A stretch of DNA of 64,000 nt. Source: Oscillospiraceae bacterium. GTDB taxonomy: Bacteria; Bacillota; Clostridia; Oscillospirales; Oscillospiraceae. Below, piece after piece: positions 49,281-59,611 of this stretch. The position numbers and the translations under genes were made by a program. The stretch covers positions 27,419 to 91,418 of the forward strand of contig JAJQBY010000122.1 of the NCBI GenBank assembly GCA_021203045.1, written 5' to 3'. The notes beneath the pieces are model-generated. The model was not told the DNA's origin. It searched no databases and worked only from the letters and a program-made list of their open reading frames with translations. Position 1 is the first letter of the stretch. Every line of letters starts with the position of its first letter.

Positions 49281-51287
49281 TCACGCAGTGGGGAAATCCT
49301 CACCGGGATAGTTCTCGGCCATCCAATCGCCGTAGTCCATAGCTCCGATCACGGAGTTGATATCGGAGAAGGGAGCGATGTAGGGGCTGGCAGCGGCATA
49401 GATGTCGTCGGGGATGCCGCTCTGAGAGGCCATGAAGCTGTCAGCCTGAGCGATCTCCGCCACATACTCACGATACTCGTCGAAGTGGGGATAGGCGCTC
49501 TCGTCCAGGCCTTCGTTCATGCTCTCATCAAAGCCGGCGGGGGTGTCGCCTGCGGCTTCGTCGGCAGCGGCCTCGGTCTCAGCCTCGGCCTCGGCAGTCT
49601 CAGCGGGAGCGATAACGATGTCGCCCTCCCAGGTGCCGCCGGCGGACACGTCCACTTCCTCGCCGTCCACGGTGACGGTGCCGTTCACGACGCCGCCCTC
49701 AGCCACGGTCAGGACGCTGATGTTGGACTCGCCGGTGACGTTCCAGACAGAGGTCTCGTCCACGGTGACGGTGGAGATGGTGCCGGTGCCGTCGAAGTAG
49801 GTCTCGGAATCCAGGATCCAGTAGCAATACTCGTCGGCCATGGCCTCCTCAGACCACATGGCGTCCCACTGGTCCTTGTCGATGGTGACGAAGGCGCCGG
49901 ACCAGGTGGAGTTGACCAGGTTCACGGTGGCGTTGCGCTGATAGTCATAGCTGTCCACATCGCCGGAGATGTCGCTGTCGGTGATGGTCAGGTCGGTGCC
50001 CTTGCCGGTCATATCATCGGAGGCCAGGGCGTAGCGGCTCATGGAGTCGGAGTTCAGAGCGGTCAGCAGCAGAACGCCGGTGTAGCTCTCGGCGGTGACG
50101 TTGGTCAGGTCGATGTCAGCGCTGGTGGACTTCACCAGGATGTTTGCGCCCTTGACCAGCTGGATGTACTCCGCCACGGCGGGGCCGTAATCCACGTCCC
50201 AATCGGTCAGGGTGGCGTTCTCGTCCAGCTCGGTGCTGGTGATGATATCGGTGTCCTCCAGATCAAGGATAGCGGTGTAATCAGAGCTTGCGCCGCTGCC
50301 CATCATGTCGGGGGAGTGGAGCTGGAAGTCGTTGCGTCCGGCCTCCACCAGGGAGCGGCCGTCGCCATAGTTTTCGGTCACCTCATAGTCCTCCGGCAGA
50401 TAGGCCAGGACGTCCTCGTCCGCAGCCGCGCCGTTGCGCATATGAATTTCGCCGTTGTTGGAGATGATGGCGCCCACCTCGGCGCTGGTCAGGGTGCTGG
50501 CATAGAACCAGTCCACGCAGGAGGTATCGGCATAGGTGCCGTAGCCGCCGTACAGGGCCGCAGCGGTGGAATCATAGCTGTAGAAGGTGAAGCCGCTCTG
50601 GGCGGAGTCGGTGCTCATGGCGGCCCAGCCCTCGGTCTCCACATAGGAGCCGTAATAGTAGGTCTGGGACTGGCCCACGGACATGTTGGCCCGGGCATAG
50701 CCGGAAATCAGCAGGCCCAGGTTGGAGGGGGGATCGGCGATGTCATCGGTATAGCCCTCCTCGTCGCCGGTGGCGCCGGTCTGGATGATGCTGGAGTTGA
50801 TGACCACCATCACGCCGGTGGACTCGCAGTCAACGGTATAGTTGCCGTTGCGGCCGCCCTTGCCGTTGTTGACGAAGGTGCAGTTTTCGATGATCAGGGT
50901 GCCGCTGGTGACGCCGGCAATGTAGCCGCCGGCCGCGTCCTCATCCACATCCTCCGTCACCTCTTTGGTGATGGTGGAGTTGGAGATGGTGAACGTGCCG
51001 CCGGTCACCTGGAAGCCGTTGGTGGTGAAGGAGGTGATGGTCATCTCAATGCCATCGGCTCCCTCGTCCGTGACCTCGCCGGTGATCTCAACGCCCTCGA
51101 CCTCGTTTGCGGTGACGCCGTCCTCGGTGATGGTGTAGGCAGTGCCGGTGGCAGCCGCATCCGCATTCATGGACAGGGCCGTCTCATCAGAGGCCTCCCC
51201 GGACGCCTCGCTGGTGGCGAACGCGCCCACACTCAGCAGCAGGCACAGGGCCAGCGCCAGGGCAAGGATTTTGCTCAGTTTCTTCAT
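49281..51287 (-). CDS. Secreted beta-helix-like protein at the end of the glycogen operon
   Basis: A 668-residue exported protein with signal peptide MKKLSKILALALALCLLLSVGAFA, a short SEASGEASDE linker, a long acidic body with beta-helix-like strands (ITSFTTNGFQVTGGTFTISNSTI), a segment similar to the end of the 15179-18172 protein (SVWNVTGESNISVLTVAEGG) and a C-terminal YPHFDEYREYV module shared with the 19771-20916 protein. The start at 51287 has AAAGGAG, which overlaps the glgP stop region (11 nt gap), so it is very probably cotranscribed and coupled with glgP. No anchor motif. Function unknown. Confidence 0.8.
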   Translation of the reverse strand: MKKLSKILALALALCLLLSVGAFATSEASGEASDETALSMNADAAATGTAYTITEDGVTANEVEGVEITGEVTDEGADGIEMTITSFTTNGFQVTGGTFTISNSTITKEVTEDVDEDAAGGYIAGVTSGTLIIENCTFVNNGKGGRNGNYTVDCESTGVMVVINSSIIQTGATGDEEGYTDDIADPPSNLGLLISGYARANMSVGQSQTYYYGSYVETEGWAAMSTDSAQSGFTFYSYDSTAAALYGGYGTYADTSCVDWFYASTLTSAEVGAIISNNGEIHMRNGAAADEDVLAYLPEDYEVTENYGDGRSLVEAGRNDFQLHSPDMMGSGASSDYTAILDLEDTDIITSTELDENATLTDWDVDYGPAVAEYIQLVKGANILVKSTSADIDLTNVTAESYTGVLLLTALNSDSMSRYALASDDMTGKGTDLTITDSDISGDVDSYDYQRNATVNLVNSTWSGAFVTIDKDQWDAMWSEEAMADEYCYWILDSETYFDGTGTISTVTVDETSVWNVTGESNISVLTVAEGGVVNGTVTVDGEEVDVSAGGTWEGDIVIAPAETAEAEAETEAAADEAAGDTPAGFDESMNEGLDESAYPHFDEYREYVAEIAQADSFMASQSGIPDDIYAAASPYIAPFSDINSVIGAMDYGDWMAENYPGEDFPTA

Positions 51288-51298
51288 GTGTTCTCCTT

Positions 51299-53689
51299 TC
51301 ATATTTGCCAGATATTTCCGGCATATTCTTGAATCGCGCGGTCGGCGGCAAAGGAGCCGGATTCCGCGATATTCACAAGGGATACCCGGGCGGCTGCCCG
51401 GGGGTCGGCCAACAGGCTGTACAGCCTGTCGTGGGCCTGGCGGTAGCTGGGGAAGTCGGCCAGGAGCATATAGGGGTCGCCGCCATAGAGCAGGCCGGCC
51501 ACAAGGTCTGAATAGCTTTTCCCGTCCGCGAAGCCGGTGCTGAAGCGATCAAGCACCGCCTTCGTCACCGGGTCATTGTCATAATAGTCGTGGGGCCGGT
51601 AGCCGGGGCGCAGGGCCTCCACCTCCTCCGCATGCAGGCCGAACAGGAACATATTCTCATCCCCCAGCAGGCGGTGCATCTCCACATTGGCTCCGTCCAG
51701 GGTGCCGATGGTGATGGCTCCGTTCATCATGAGCTTCATATTGCCGGTGCCGCTGGCCTCCTTGCCGGCGGTGGATATCTGCTCCGAAACCTGGGCCGCG
51801 GGCATCAGCTTCTCCGCCATGGACACCCGGTAGTTGGCGGCGAAGAATACCTGGAGCTTCCCATCACAAACCGGGTCTGCATTTATATCCGCGGACAGGG
51901 AATTCAACAGCTCTATGATCCGCTTCGCGGTCACATAGCTCCCAGCGGCCTTGGCCCCAAAGACAAAGGTGCGGGGCAGGAAGTCCATGTCAGGGTCGTC
52001 ATGGAGCCGCTGCTGAAGACTGGTGATGAGCATGGCCGCCAAAAGCTGCCGCTTATATTCATGCAGGCGCTTGACCTGCACATCCAGCACCGCGCCGGGG
52101 TCGGGCGACACTCCCTGCTGCCTTTCGAGCCAGCGGGAGAAGGACTGCTTGTTCTGATATTTTATCTCGTTCAGCCGGTCAAGGACGGCGGTGTCGTTTT
52201 CATACTTATGGAGCATGCGCAGCTCCTCGGGGTTTGTGATGAACCCGGGACCGATCAGCTCCCGCACAAGGCCGGCCAGGGCCGGATTTATCTGATCCAG
52301 CCAGCGCCGGTGGTCGATGCCGTCGGTGACGAAGGTATACCGCTCAGGCCGGAGGCTGCACACGTCTGCGAACAGGCGGCTGGTCAGTATCTGTCCATGA
52401 AGCGTGGACACGCCGTTTATCTTGAAGCACACGGCCTGGCAGAGGTTCGCCATATGCACCTGTCCACCGGACAGAATCAGGCACCGCTCCACCCGGGCCT
52501 CGTCCCCGGCGAATTTCTCCCGGAGATAGGCGCTCCAGCGCAGATTCAGCTCCCGAATCACCTGCCATACCCGGGGCAGAAGGGACTGCACCAGGCCCTG
52601 AGGCCACTTTTCCAGCGCCTCGGACATGACGGTGTGGTTCGTATAGGCCACGCTGCCCTCCACGGCAGTCAGAGCCTCGTCCCAGCCCAGGCCGTCCCCA
52701 TCCATGAAAATACGCATCAGCTCCGGGATGATCAGGGCCGGGTGGGTATCGTTTATCTGCAAAACGTGGTGCTCCGGGAAGGAGCGCACGTCTCCCCAGG
52801 CGGCCCGGTGCTTCTTTACGATATCCTGGGCTGTGGCGGAGACGAAGAAATACTGCTGCTTCAGGCGCAGCTCCTTACCCTGAAGATGGTCGTCCGCCGG
52901 ATAGAGCACCTTGGTGATGACCTCCGTCATGGTGCGCTCCTCCATGGCCTGCATATATTGCCCGCCGGAAAAGAGATACATATCCAGCTTCTGGGGGCTT
53001 CGGGCCTCCCAGAGCCGCAGGGTGTTCACCCGGTTCCCGCCGTATCCGGCGATCAGCATATCACGGGGCACGGCCAGCACGCTGGTATACCCGGTCTGCC
53101 GGGTATGGCAGGTGCCGGTATAATCCCATTCCTCCTCCACATGGCCGCCGAAGCGCACCTCGCAGGTGTCCTCCTCCCGGGGGACCAGCCAGCCCTGGGC
53201 GCCCAGACGCCAGTCGTCCGCCTCCTCGGTCTGGCAGCCGTTTTCCATCACCTGGCGGAAAAGGCCCAGCTCATAGCACAGAGAGTAGCCTGTGGCCGGG
53301 ATATCCAGGGTAGCCATGCTGTCCATATAGCAGGCAGCCAGACGGCCCAGGCCGCCGTTTCCAAGGCCCGCGTCCGGTTCCGTCTCGAATATATCGGCAG
53401 CGCTGCGGCCCATCTCCTCCAGCGCCTGGGTCAGAGCCTCTCCCAGCCCCAGGTTATAGGCATTTTTCATCAGGCTCCGGCCCAGCAGGAACTCCAGGGA
53501 CAGATAATGGACCTGCCGCTGCTCCCGCTCCGGCTGGGCGGCCAGGGTGCGGCTCATGATCTCCCGTATGACCATGGCCGACGCCTGGAAAACCTGGCCG
53601 TCCGTGGCCTGCCGGCCTGTAACGCCGAAATGGGCGCATAGCTTATCCTCGATTGCAGCGTGCAGCTCGCTGCCCGTGATTTCTGCCAT
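51299..53689 (-). CDS. glgP: Glycogen/starch/alpha-glucan phosphorylase
   Basis: PLP-dependent phosphorylase of 796 residues releasing glucose-1-phosphate from alpha-1,4-glucans. Family signatures: HYLSLEFLLGRSL near the start, GLGNGGLGRLAACYMDS, QINDTHPAL, and the PLP-lysine motif EASGTGNMKLMMNGA. AAGGAG lies 7 nt before the ATG. Third gene of glgC-glgD-glgP; it provides the degradative arm. No glgA or glgB is in the window. Confidence 0.96.
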   Translation of the reverse strand: MAEITGSELHAAIEDKLCAHFGVTGRQATDGQVFQASAMVIREIMSRTLAAQPEREQRQVHYLSLEFLLGRSLMKNAYNLGLGEALTQALEEMGRSAADIFETEPDAGLGNGGLGRLAACYMDSMATLDIPATGYSLCYELGLFRQVMENGCQTEEADDWRLGAQGWLVPREEDTCEVRFGGHVEEEWDYTGTCHTRQTGYTSVLAVPRDMLIAGYGGNRVNTLRLWEARSPQKLDMYLFSGGQYMQAMEERTMTEVITKVLYPADDHLQGKELRLKQQYFFVSATAQDIVKKHRAAWGDVRSFPEHHVLQINDTHPALIIPELMRIFMDGDGLGWDEALTAVEGSVAYTNHTVMSEALEKWPQGLVQSLLPRVWQVIRELNLRWSAYLREKFAGDEARVERCLILSGGQVHMANLCQAVCFKINGVSTLHGQILTSRLFADVCSLRPERYTFVTDGIDHRRWLDQINPALAGLVRELIGPGFITNPEELRMLHKYENDTAVLDRLNEIKYQNKQSFSRWLERQQGVSPDPGAVLDVQVKRLHEYKRQLLAAMLITSLQQRLHDDPDMDFLPRTFVFGAKAAGSYVTAKRIIELLNSLSADINADPVCDGKLQVFFAANYRVSMAEKLMPAAQVSEQISTAGKEASGTGNMKLMMNGAITIGTLDGANVEMHRLLGDENMFLFGLHAEEVEALRPGYRPHDYYDNDPVTKAVLDRFSTGFADGKSYSDLVAGLLYGGDPYMLLADFPSYRQAHDRLYSLLADPRAAARVSLVNIAESGSFAADRAIQEYAGNIWQI

Positions 53690-53719
53690 ATGATATCTCC
53701 TTGCTTTGAAAATTCAGTT

Positions 53720-54838
53720 TTATACCGTGTGGCCCTTGGGTATCACACTTGGCAGCCGGTCGCTGCCTGCCAGGAAGCATCCCTCCGTGACGGTGCAGTC
53801 CTTATCTGCGATGACGCTCTTTAGCTGAGCATTCTCCTGCACCACCGTGTCCTGCATGATGACGCAGTTTTCAAGTCTGGCCCCGGCAGCCACCCGGACG
53901 CCGCGGAAAAGGATGCAGTTTTGAATCTCCCCCTCCACATAGCAGCCGTCCGCCACCAGGCAGTTTTTCACCTTGGCCCCGTCGCCGTAATAGGTGCTGG
54001 ACTCCGCCCGCTCCTTGGTGCGGATGGGGCGGGTCTCCCAGGGGAACAGATCGGCGCGCACCTCCGGCCGGAGCAGGTCCATGCTGGCCCGGTAATAGTC
54101 CCCCACGCAGGTGATGCGGCTGAAATACCCCTCGTGGATATAAACGGCCATTTTGCCGCCCTGGGACAGGAAGTGGGCCAGGGCGTCCCGGTGGAAGTGG
54201 GTGCGGCGGCCGTCAGAGCAGTAGTCCATCAGCTCCAGCAGCAGCTCTTTTTTCAGGATATAGATCTCCGTAGAGGCCAGCTCCTCTCCTGCGCCGCCAT
54301 GGGAAAACAGCAGCGTCCCGGCGAAGCCGTCCTCCCCCGGCACCAGCCGGTGATGGGCGAAGGGGGGATTTTCCCGGGTGCAGACGGCGGTGATGCCGGC
54401 CCCGGAGGCGGCGTGGATCTCCAGCGCAGCCGCCAGGTCTACATTCGCCACCCAGTCTCCGGCAGCCAGGACGATGTCCTCCTGCTGGATATCCCGGATA
54501 TAGGAGCTGACGGAGCGCAGCGCCTCCATGCAGCCGCCGAAGTGCCCGGAGTGGGATTCCGGCAGGCCGAAGGGCGGCAGCAGCCGCAGGCCTCCCCGGC
54601 GGCGGGAAAGGTCCCAGTCCTTTCCGCTGGAGAGATGGTCCAGCAGGCTCTGATAATCCCGTTCCATGATAACGCCCACATCCCGCACCCCGGCGTTCAC
54701 CATGGCGGAGAGGGCGAAGTCTATCAGCCTGTATCTGGCCCCATAGGGAATAGAGGCGCTGTTTCGGTTGGCTACCAGCTCGCCCAGGGCGGGCTCGGAG
54801 CCAAGGGTATAGAGGATACCGTGCAGATCGTTTCTCAT
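53720..54838 (-). CDS. glgD: Glucose-1-phosphate adenylyltransferase subunit GlgD
   Basis: A 372-residue homologue of GlgC with an N-terminal nucleotidyltransferase domain and a C-terminal left-handed beta-helix ([21 protein letters not shown]). The GlgC signature GGxGTRL is degenerate ([20 protein letters not shown]), as is normal for the regulatory GlgD subunit of Firmicutes, which activates GlgC as a hetero-oligomer. Its ATG overlaps the glgC stop (ATGA). Confidence 0.94.
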   Translation of the reverse strand: MRNDLHGILYTLGSEPALGELVANRNSASIPYGARYRLIDFALSAMVNAGVRDVGVIMERDYQSLLDHLSSGKDWDLSRRRGGLRLLPPFGLPESHSGHFGGCMEALRSVSSYIRDIQQEDIVLAAGDWVANVDLAAALEIHAASGAGITAVCTRENPPFAHHRLVPGEDGFAGTLLFSHGGAGEELASTEIYILKKELLLELMDYCSDGRRTHFHRDALAHFLSQGGKMAVYIHEGYFSRITCVGDYYRASMDLLRPEVRADLFPWETRPIRTKERAESSTYYGDGAKVKNCLVADGCYVEGEIQNCILFRGVRVAAGARLENCVIMQDTVVQENAQLKSVIADKDCTVTEGCFLAGSDRLPSVIPKGHTV

Positions 54839-56034
54839 ATCGTCGCCACCAAATCATCATAGAGCATGGCGCCCGGCACCACCAGGGCGCCAGGGCCGAT
54901 GGTGATGTCCGGCCCGCAGGTAGCAACGCCCCAGCGGTCCGAACCGTCCGGCGCGGTGCCCACATGGGCCCCGGCGCATACCCGGACGTTCTCTCCCAGA
55001 ATGGCGAAGCGCACCTCCGCGCCCCGCTCTACCACAGCTCCGGGCATCAGGACGCTGTATTCCACCCGCGCCCCGGGTTCGATGCGCACCTGGCTGGAAA
55101 GGACGCTGTTGAATACCGTCCCCTCCACCACGCAGCCCTCCGTCACGATGGAGTGGCGGATATCGGCCTCCGGCCCCGCCACATGGGGCGGGCGAATGGG
55201 GTTCCGGCTCAGGATGGGCCAGGAGGGGTCGTAGATATCCAGGGTGCCGGGGCTGAGAAGATCCATGTTGGCGTCCCAGAGGCTGGTGATGGTGCCCACG
55301 TCCCGCCAGTAGCCGTCAAAGCGGTAGGGCCACAGCTTCTCCCCGGACGCCAGAAGCTTGGGGATGATGTCCTTGCCGAAGTCCCGGTGGCTGTCCGGGT
55401 CGTTCTCATCGTCGATCAGGGCCTGGCGGAGTATCTTCCAGTCGAAGATGTAGATGCCCATGGAGGCCATATCGCTCTTTGGTTGGGGCGGCTTTTCCTC
55501 AAATTCGCTTATGTATCCGTCCGGCCCGATATTCATGATACCGAAGCGGCTGGCCTCCAACATGCTGACCTGGATCACCGCGATGGTGCAGGCGGCCTCA
55601 TGCTCCTTGTGCTCCTGGAGCATTTTGGAGTAGTCCATCTTATAGATATGGTCGCCGGAGAGGATCAGAACATATTCCGGGTCCCGGATGTCGATGAAAT
55701 CCATGTTCTGATAGATGGCGTTGGCGGTGCCAGAGAACCAGTTTCCCTTCTCCCCCTCCGTCATATAGGGAGGCAGGATAAATACGCCTCCGTCCTCCAT
55801 TTCCAGATCCCAGGGCCGCCCTGTGCCCACATAGGCGTTCAGGGACATGGGCCGATACTGGGTCAGCACGCCCACGGTGTCGATGCCGGAGTTTGCGCAG
55901 TTGGACAGGGGGAAGTCAATGATGCGGTACTTCCCGCCGAAGGGGATGCCGGGCTTTGCCATGTTCGCGGTCAGCGCATACAGCCGCGACCCCTGGCCCC
56001 CCGCCAGCAGCATGGCGATACATTCCTTTTTCAT
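54835..56034 (-). CDS. glgC: Glucose-1-phosphate adenylyltransferase catalytic subunit
   Basis: Makes ADP-glucose from ATP and glucose-1-phosphate for glycogen synthesis. The 399-residue protein has the catalytic loop [34 protein letters not shown], the metal-binding [22 protein letters not shown] and a C-terminal beta-helix. First gene of the glg operon; AAAGGGAGG lies upstream. The C-terminus overlaps glgD by 4 nt. Confidence 0.96.
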   Translation of the reverse strand: MKKECIAMLLAGGQGSRLYALTANMAKPGIPFGGKYRIIDFPLSNCANSGIDTVGVLTQYRPMSLNAYVGTGRPWDLEMEDGGVFILPPYMTEGEKGNWFSGTANAIYQNMDFIDIRDPEYVLILSGDHIYKMDYSKMLQEHKEHEAACTIAVIQVSMLEASRFGIMNIGPDGYISEFEEKPPQPKSDMASMGIYIFDWKILRQALIDDENDPDSHRDFGKDIIPKLLASGEKLWPYRFDGYWRDVGTITSLWDANMDLLSPGTLDIYDPSWPILSRNPIRPPHVAGPEADIRHSIVTEGCVVEGTVFNSVLSSQVRIEPGARVEYSVLMPGAVVERGAEVRFAILGENVRVCAGAHVGTAPDGSDRWGVATCGPDITIGPGALVVPGAMLYDDLVATI

Positions 56035-56148
56035 GAAAGCCTCCCTTTTTATTGGGTCTGTTTGGACGGCGCAGAAATGTCCCCCGCCCAGGCAGGCCTT
56101 GATTCTACGGACGGTATGAATATGCTGATATATGCTATATGCCGGTTT

Positions 56149-56736
56149 TTATTTGTTGTAGGTGTTCATGGCCTTATCCGGGCCATAGCGGATATAGTCC
56201 TCCACCGCGCCCGCGGCCCGGGCGCAGGCATCGGAAAAAAGCTCCCAGTCCTGGTTCCGGGGGACCTCCAGCACCCAGTCGATCTGCTCCTGGCCTCCGG
56301 AGGCCGGCGCGCCCACGCCGATGCGGATGCGGGGAAACTCCTGGCTCCCCAGATGGGCGATAACGCTTTTCAGTCCGTTATGACCTCCGGCGGAGCCCTT
56401 CGTCCGGATGCGGAGCTGGCCGCAGGGGAGATGGATATCGTCGCTGACCACCAGCACCCGCTCCGGGGGAATTTTATAGAACCGGGCGGCCTGGCCCACG
56501 GCCTGGCCGGACTCGTTCATATAGGTCTGGGGCTTCATCAGAAGGACCTGCTCCTCTCCCATAGGGCAGACGGCAGTCAGAGCCCGGAACCGCAGCCGGG
56601 TGACAGACACGTCCTTTTCCTTCGCCAGGGCGTCCGCCGCCATAAAGCCCGCGTTGTGGCGGGTGGCGGCATATCGGGGGCCGGGGTTTCCCAGAAACAC
56701 CGCCAGCCACTGCACGCCGCCGTTCCTTCCAAGCAT
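56149..56736 (-). CDS. pth: Peptidyl-tRNA hydrolase
   Basis: Recycles peptidyl-tRNA released by stalled ribosomes. The 195-residue protein has LAVFLGNPGPRYAATRHNAGF with the catalytic His, LMKPQTYMNESGQAV, VVSDDIHLPCGQLRIRTKGSAGGHNGLKSV and FPRIRIGVG. Starts inside the prs stop (TGATG overlap), so it is cotranslated with prs, a common clostridial order. Confidence 0.95.
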   Translation of the reverse strand: MLGRNGGVQWLAVFLGNPGPRYAATRHNAGFMAADALAKEKDVSVTRLRFRALTAVCPMGEEQVLLMKPQTYMNESGQAVGQAARFYKIPPERVLVVSDDIHLPCGQLRIRTKGSAGGHNGLKSVIAHLGSQEFPRIRIGVGAPASGGQEQIDWVLEVPRNQDWELFSDACARAAGAVEDYIRYGPDKAMNTYNK

Positions 56737-57698
56737 CAGTCGAACAGGGAGGACAGGGACTCGTCCTCATAGATGCGGTGGATGGAGGTGGCAAACAGAG
56801 GCGCCACAGACAGATAGCGGATCTTGTCCACCCTGGGCTTATCCTTGGGGTAGGGAATGGTATCCAGCAGAAGAAGCTCCTCCAGGCAGCTGTTCTCAAT
56901 CCGCTCCAGCGCCGGTCCGGAGAGAACGCCGTGGCTGGCACAGGCATATATCTTGTTCGCGCCGCCGATCTCCCGCAGGGCCTTGGCCGCTCCCACCAGG
57001 GAGCCGGCGGTATCCACCATGTCGTCCAGGATGATAACGTCCTTTCCCTCCACGTGGCCGATCAGGTTCATGGCCTCAGACTGGTTCGCCTGCTCCCGGC
57101 GCTTGTCCACGATGGCAAGACCGGTGCCCAGCTTCATGGCGAAGGTCCTGGCCCGGGATACGCTGCCCACGTCCGGGGAGACCACGATAAGGTTTTCGTT
57201 GTTCGCACCGAAGCGCTTCAGGTAATGGGCGGAGAAGATATTGCCCCCCACCAGGTTGTCCACAGGGATATCGAAAAAGCCCTGTATCTGAGAGGCATGG
57301 AGATCCATGGTCAGCACCCGGTCGGCTCCGGCCTCCGTGATAAGGTTCGCCACCAGCTTGGCGGAGATGGGGTCACGGCTCTTGGCCTTTCTGTCCTGCC
57401 GGGCATAGCCGAAATACGGCATCACAGCGGTAATGCGGCCTGCGGAGGCCCGGCGCATGGCGTCGATCATCACCAGCAACTCCATCAGGTTATCGTTTAC
57501 CGGCCCACAGGTGGACTGCACCAGAAACACGTCCGCACCCCGCACCGGCTCATACACCGAAATGGAGCACTCTCCGTCCGCGAAATGAGAACAGTGCATA
57601 TTGCCCAGGGATATATTCAGACAGTCGCATATATCCTGGGCCAGCTTGGGCGTGGCGTTTCCGCTGAAGACCTTGACCTCTTTTCCATGTGTTATCAT
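56736..57698 (-). CDS. prs: Ribose-phosphate pyrophosphokinase
   Basis: Makes PRPP from ribose-5-phosphate and ATP for nucleotide, His and Trp synthesis. The 320-residue protein has FADGECSISVYEPVRGADVF, YFGYARQDRKAKSRDPISAKLVAN, TMDLHASQIQGFFDIPVDNL and the PRPP-binding IILDDMVDTAGSLVGA. The ATG at 57698 has only a loose purine-rich ribosome binding site (AGGGTAGGGGG) at long spacing. Precedes pth. Confidence 0.96.
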   Translation of the reverse strand: MITHGKEVKVFSGNATPKLAQDICDCLNISLGNMHCSHFADGECSISVYEPVRGADVFLVQSTCGPVNDNLMELLVMIDAMRRASAGRITAVMPYFGYARQDRKAKSRDPISAKLVANLITEAGADRVLTMDLHASQIQGFFDIPVDNLVGGNIFSAHYLKRFGANNENLIVVSPDVGSVSRARTFAMKLGTGLAIVDKRREQANQSEAMNLIGHVEGKDVIILDDMVDTAGSLVGAAKALREIGGANKIYACASHGVLSGPALERIENSCLEELLLLDTIPYPKDKPRVDKIRYLSVAPLFATSIHRIYEDESLSSLFD

Positions 57699-57890
57699 TT
57701 TTTCATGTACCCCCTACCCTAAAGACGATCTTTGTATTTTTTATGTATGTGGATATGATTCCACGCTTATTATAACAAACGGACAAATCAAAAGAAAGAC
57801 CTTTGTGATTTTTCATGCGGATAGCGGATATTTTTTTGATTTTTTCTGTTTGTGGCCCTTTCCGTTCGAACAGGACGGCAGACATATATG

Positions 57891-57930
57891 AAAAGGGCCG
57901 CATCAAAACGGCTGGTTTCGATGCGGTCCC
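57891..57930 (-). terminator. Terminator of the sigma/anti-sigma operon
   Basis: Minus strand GGGACCGCATC...GATGCGGCCC stem with AAAC/GTTT inner pairing, then TTTTCATAT, just after the anti-sigma stop. Confidence 0.7.
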
Positions 57931-57944
57931 TGTTTTTGTGGCGG

Positions 57945-59015
57945 TCAGTCCGCCGGGGTCAGCGTGTAGGAGAAGGCTTCGCCGGCACAGGAGCCGGTCA
58001 GCTCGATCTCCGTGATGCTGTCTGTGTCCGTCAGACGGTTGAATACATACCAGGTATGCGTCTCTCCGTCCGCAGACGTCAGCGCCAGGTTATACACGTT
58101 CTTCTCATCGCTTTCGACAGTATATTCGCTGCCATCCGCATAGCGGATGATGATCTCATCTGTCAGATACTCGTCGGTCTCCTCCGACGCCCCGCTCCGG
58201 GGCCAAGCAATCTCCATGCCCACAGCGGAAACCGACGCCGTCAGCTCCCCATCCGAGAAGGTGCCGGCAGGGACCCTGCCCTCGGCGGCAATGGTAACGT
58301 ATTCCCGTTCTATTTCCGCCGTGTCCCCAAGATCGGTGACCACGGCCACCTCCAGCCGGATGTTCTCCCCGTTCAGCTCCTCAAAGGGCGCGAAGTAGCA
58401 GGCATACCGGCGGCAGGTATCGGTGCTGTCGTCCTCCAGCAGCAGGCTGGTAAAATCGACAAGCTCTCCCTGGCCGGTCTGGGCATTGAGCGTATACCCC
58501 TCCGATGCACTCTCATCGGGAAAGCCGTTGGGATTTTCCACAGTGACAGTGGCAGCGCCGATACCATTTTCATCCATCACCGCATCCTCCACCGTAAAGG
58601 TATAAGCTCCGATGGTGACGCTGGCCTGCACCTCCGTCACATACGCGCCCACAAGGGTCTGCGCCTGCTCGTCGTCCGCCTCGACCCGCTCCACGGCGGG
58701 GTAGCTCTCCTGACTGACAGCGCTGCCGGTCTCATCTGTCTTGTCCAGGGTATAGGCTTCGTGGCCGGTGCCGTTATCCCCGAAAGCATCCCGGAAAAAT
58801 CCGGTGTGGGCCGCCGCAGCCAGGGCGCTGCCTATCAGCAGCACGGCCACCGCCGCCGCGATCAGCCCCGTCCGTGCGGTCATCCGAACGGTCCTTTTTA
58901 TTTTCTCATGCTCGTGTTTCATAGGTCTGTCCTCCAATCCGCGCAGGGTACGATCTACCCTGTCCCGGAAAGAGGCGGGGACCTCGTCAAAAACATCGTC
59001 CCAGGGGTTTTTCAT
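57945..59015 (-). CDS. Membrane anti-sigma-like protein (DUF4179-type)
   Basis: A 356-residue protein with a short cytoplasmic N-terminus (MKNPWDDVFDEVPASFRDRVDRTL), one membrane helix (TGLIAAAVAVLLIGSALAAAA, about residues 49-70) and a large outer beta domain. The start overlaps the ECF sigma stop (ATGA), the usual arrangement for a sigma factor and its membrane-bound antagonist. Related clostridial proteins carry DUF4179. The outer domain may sense an envelope signal; this is inference. Confidence 0.82.
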   Translation of the reverse strand: MKNPWDDVFDEVPASFRDRVDRTLRGLEDRPMKHEHEKIKRTVRMTARTGLIAAAVAVLLIGSALAAAAHTGFFRDAFGDNGTGHEAYTLDKTDETGSAVSQESYPAVERVEADDEQAQTLVGAYVTEVQASVTIGAYTFTVEDAVMDENGIGAATVTVENPNGFPDESASEGYTLNAQTGQGELVDFTSLLLEDDSTDTCRRYACYFAPFEELNGENIRLEVAVVTDLGDTAEIEREYVTIAAEGRVPAGTFSDGELTASVSAVGMEIAWPRSGASEETDEYLTDEIIIRYADGSEYTVESDEKNVYNLALTSADGETHTWYVFNRLTDTDSITEIELTGSCAGEAFSYTLTPAD

Positions 59016-59485
59016 ACCTCCTGCACCTCCTGTAAATATGATCTCAGCATCTTCCTGGCCCGGTGGAGCCTGGACTTGACGGTACCCTCCGGCAGACGCA
59101 GCATGGCGGCGGTCTCCCGTATATCATAGCCCTCGACGTAGTGAAGGATGACCGGCAGGCGGTACGCCTCATCCAGGGACATCAGCGCATCCCGCAGCGC
59201 CCGCCCCTCCTCCGGGGCGGCCTCCTGCTCCCGGCGCACCTCCTCAATATCCACAAAGCGGCTTTCCTGCCGCTGGATGCTGTGGCACTGGTTTATCAGG
59301 ATGCGCACGACCCAGGTTTCAAAATACTGCTCCTGCCGCAGGCCGGACAGCCTCTCCCACGCCCTCAGGATGGTCTCCTGCACCGCGTCCTCCCGGTCCG
59401 CCTCGCTTCGCAGCAGGCCGCAGCTCACACGGTAGAGGGTCCCCGTCACAGCGGTGATGCGCCGGGTGAATTCCTCCTTGGTCAT
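59012..59485 (-). CDS. ECF-family RNA polymerase sigma factor
   Basis: A 157-residue sigma-70 family factor with region 2 (REDAVQETILRAWERLSGLR) and region 4 (LPVILHYVEGYDIRETAAMLRLPEGTVKSRLHRARKML). The start at 59485 has GGGAG upstream; the ORF track is 11 codons too long. Cotranscribed with its presumed anti-sigma factor. Target promoters are unknown. Confidence 0.92.
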   Translation of the reverse strand: MTKEEFTRRITAVTGTLYRVSCGLLRSEADREDAVQETILRAWERLSGLRQEQYFETWVVRILINQCHSIQRQESRFVDIEEVRREQEAAPEEGRALRDALMSLDEAYRLPVILHYVEGYDIRETAAMLRLPEGTVKSRLHRARKMLRSYLQEVQEV

Positions 59486-59568
59486 CGTCTCACTCCCTTG
59501 CCCGGAATTTGCTCTCACAGACGTCTGTATTTATTAGACGCGGCAGACGCCCGAAAGGTTCGGAGGTC

Positions 59569-59601
59569 AAAAAAATTTTGAGACTGCCCTGGCAGGCAGT
59601 C
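59569..59601 (-). terminator. Terminator of the TPR-membrane-GIY-YIG operon
   Basis: Minus strand GACTGCC/GGCAGTC stem with 6-nt loop, then TCAAAATTTTTTTG, just after the GIY-YIG stop. Confidence 0.8.
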
Positions 59602-59611
59602 TCATTTGTTA

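Noticed and set aside
49485-51332. 615-residue plus-strand ORF with regular GxVHG pattern
   Set aside because: The apparent repeats are the reverse complement of the acidic beta-helix-like protein.
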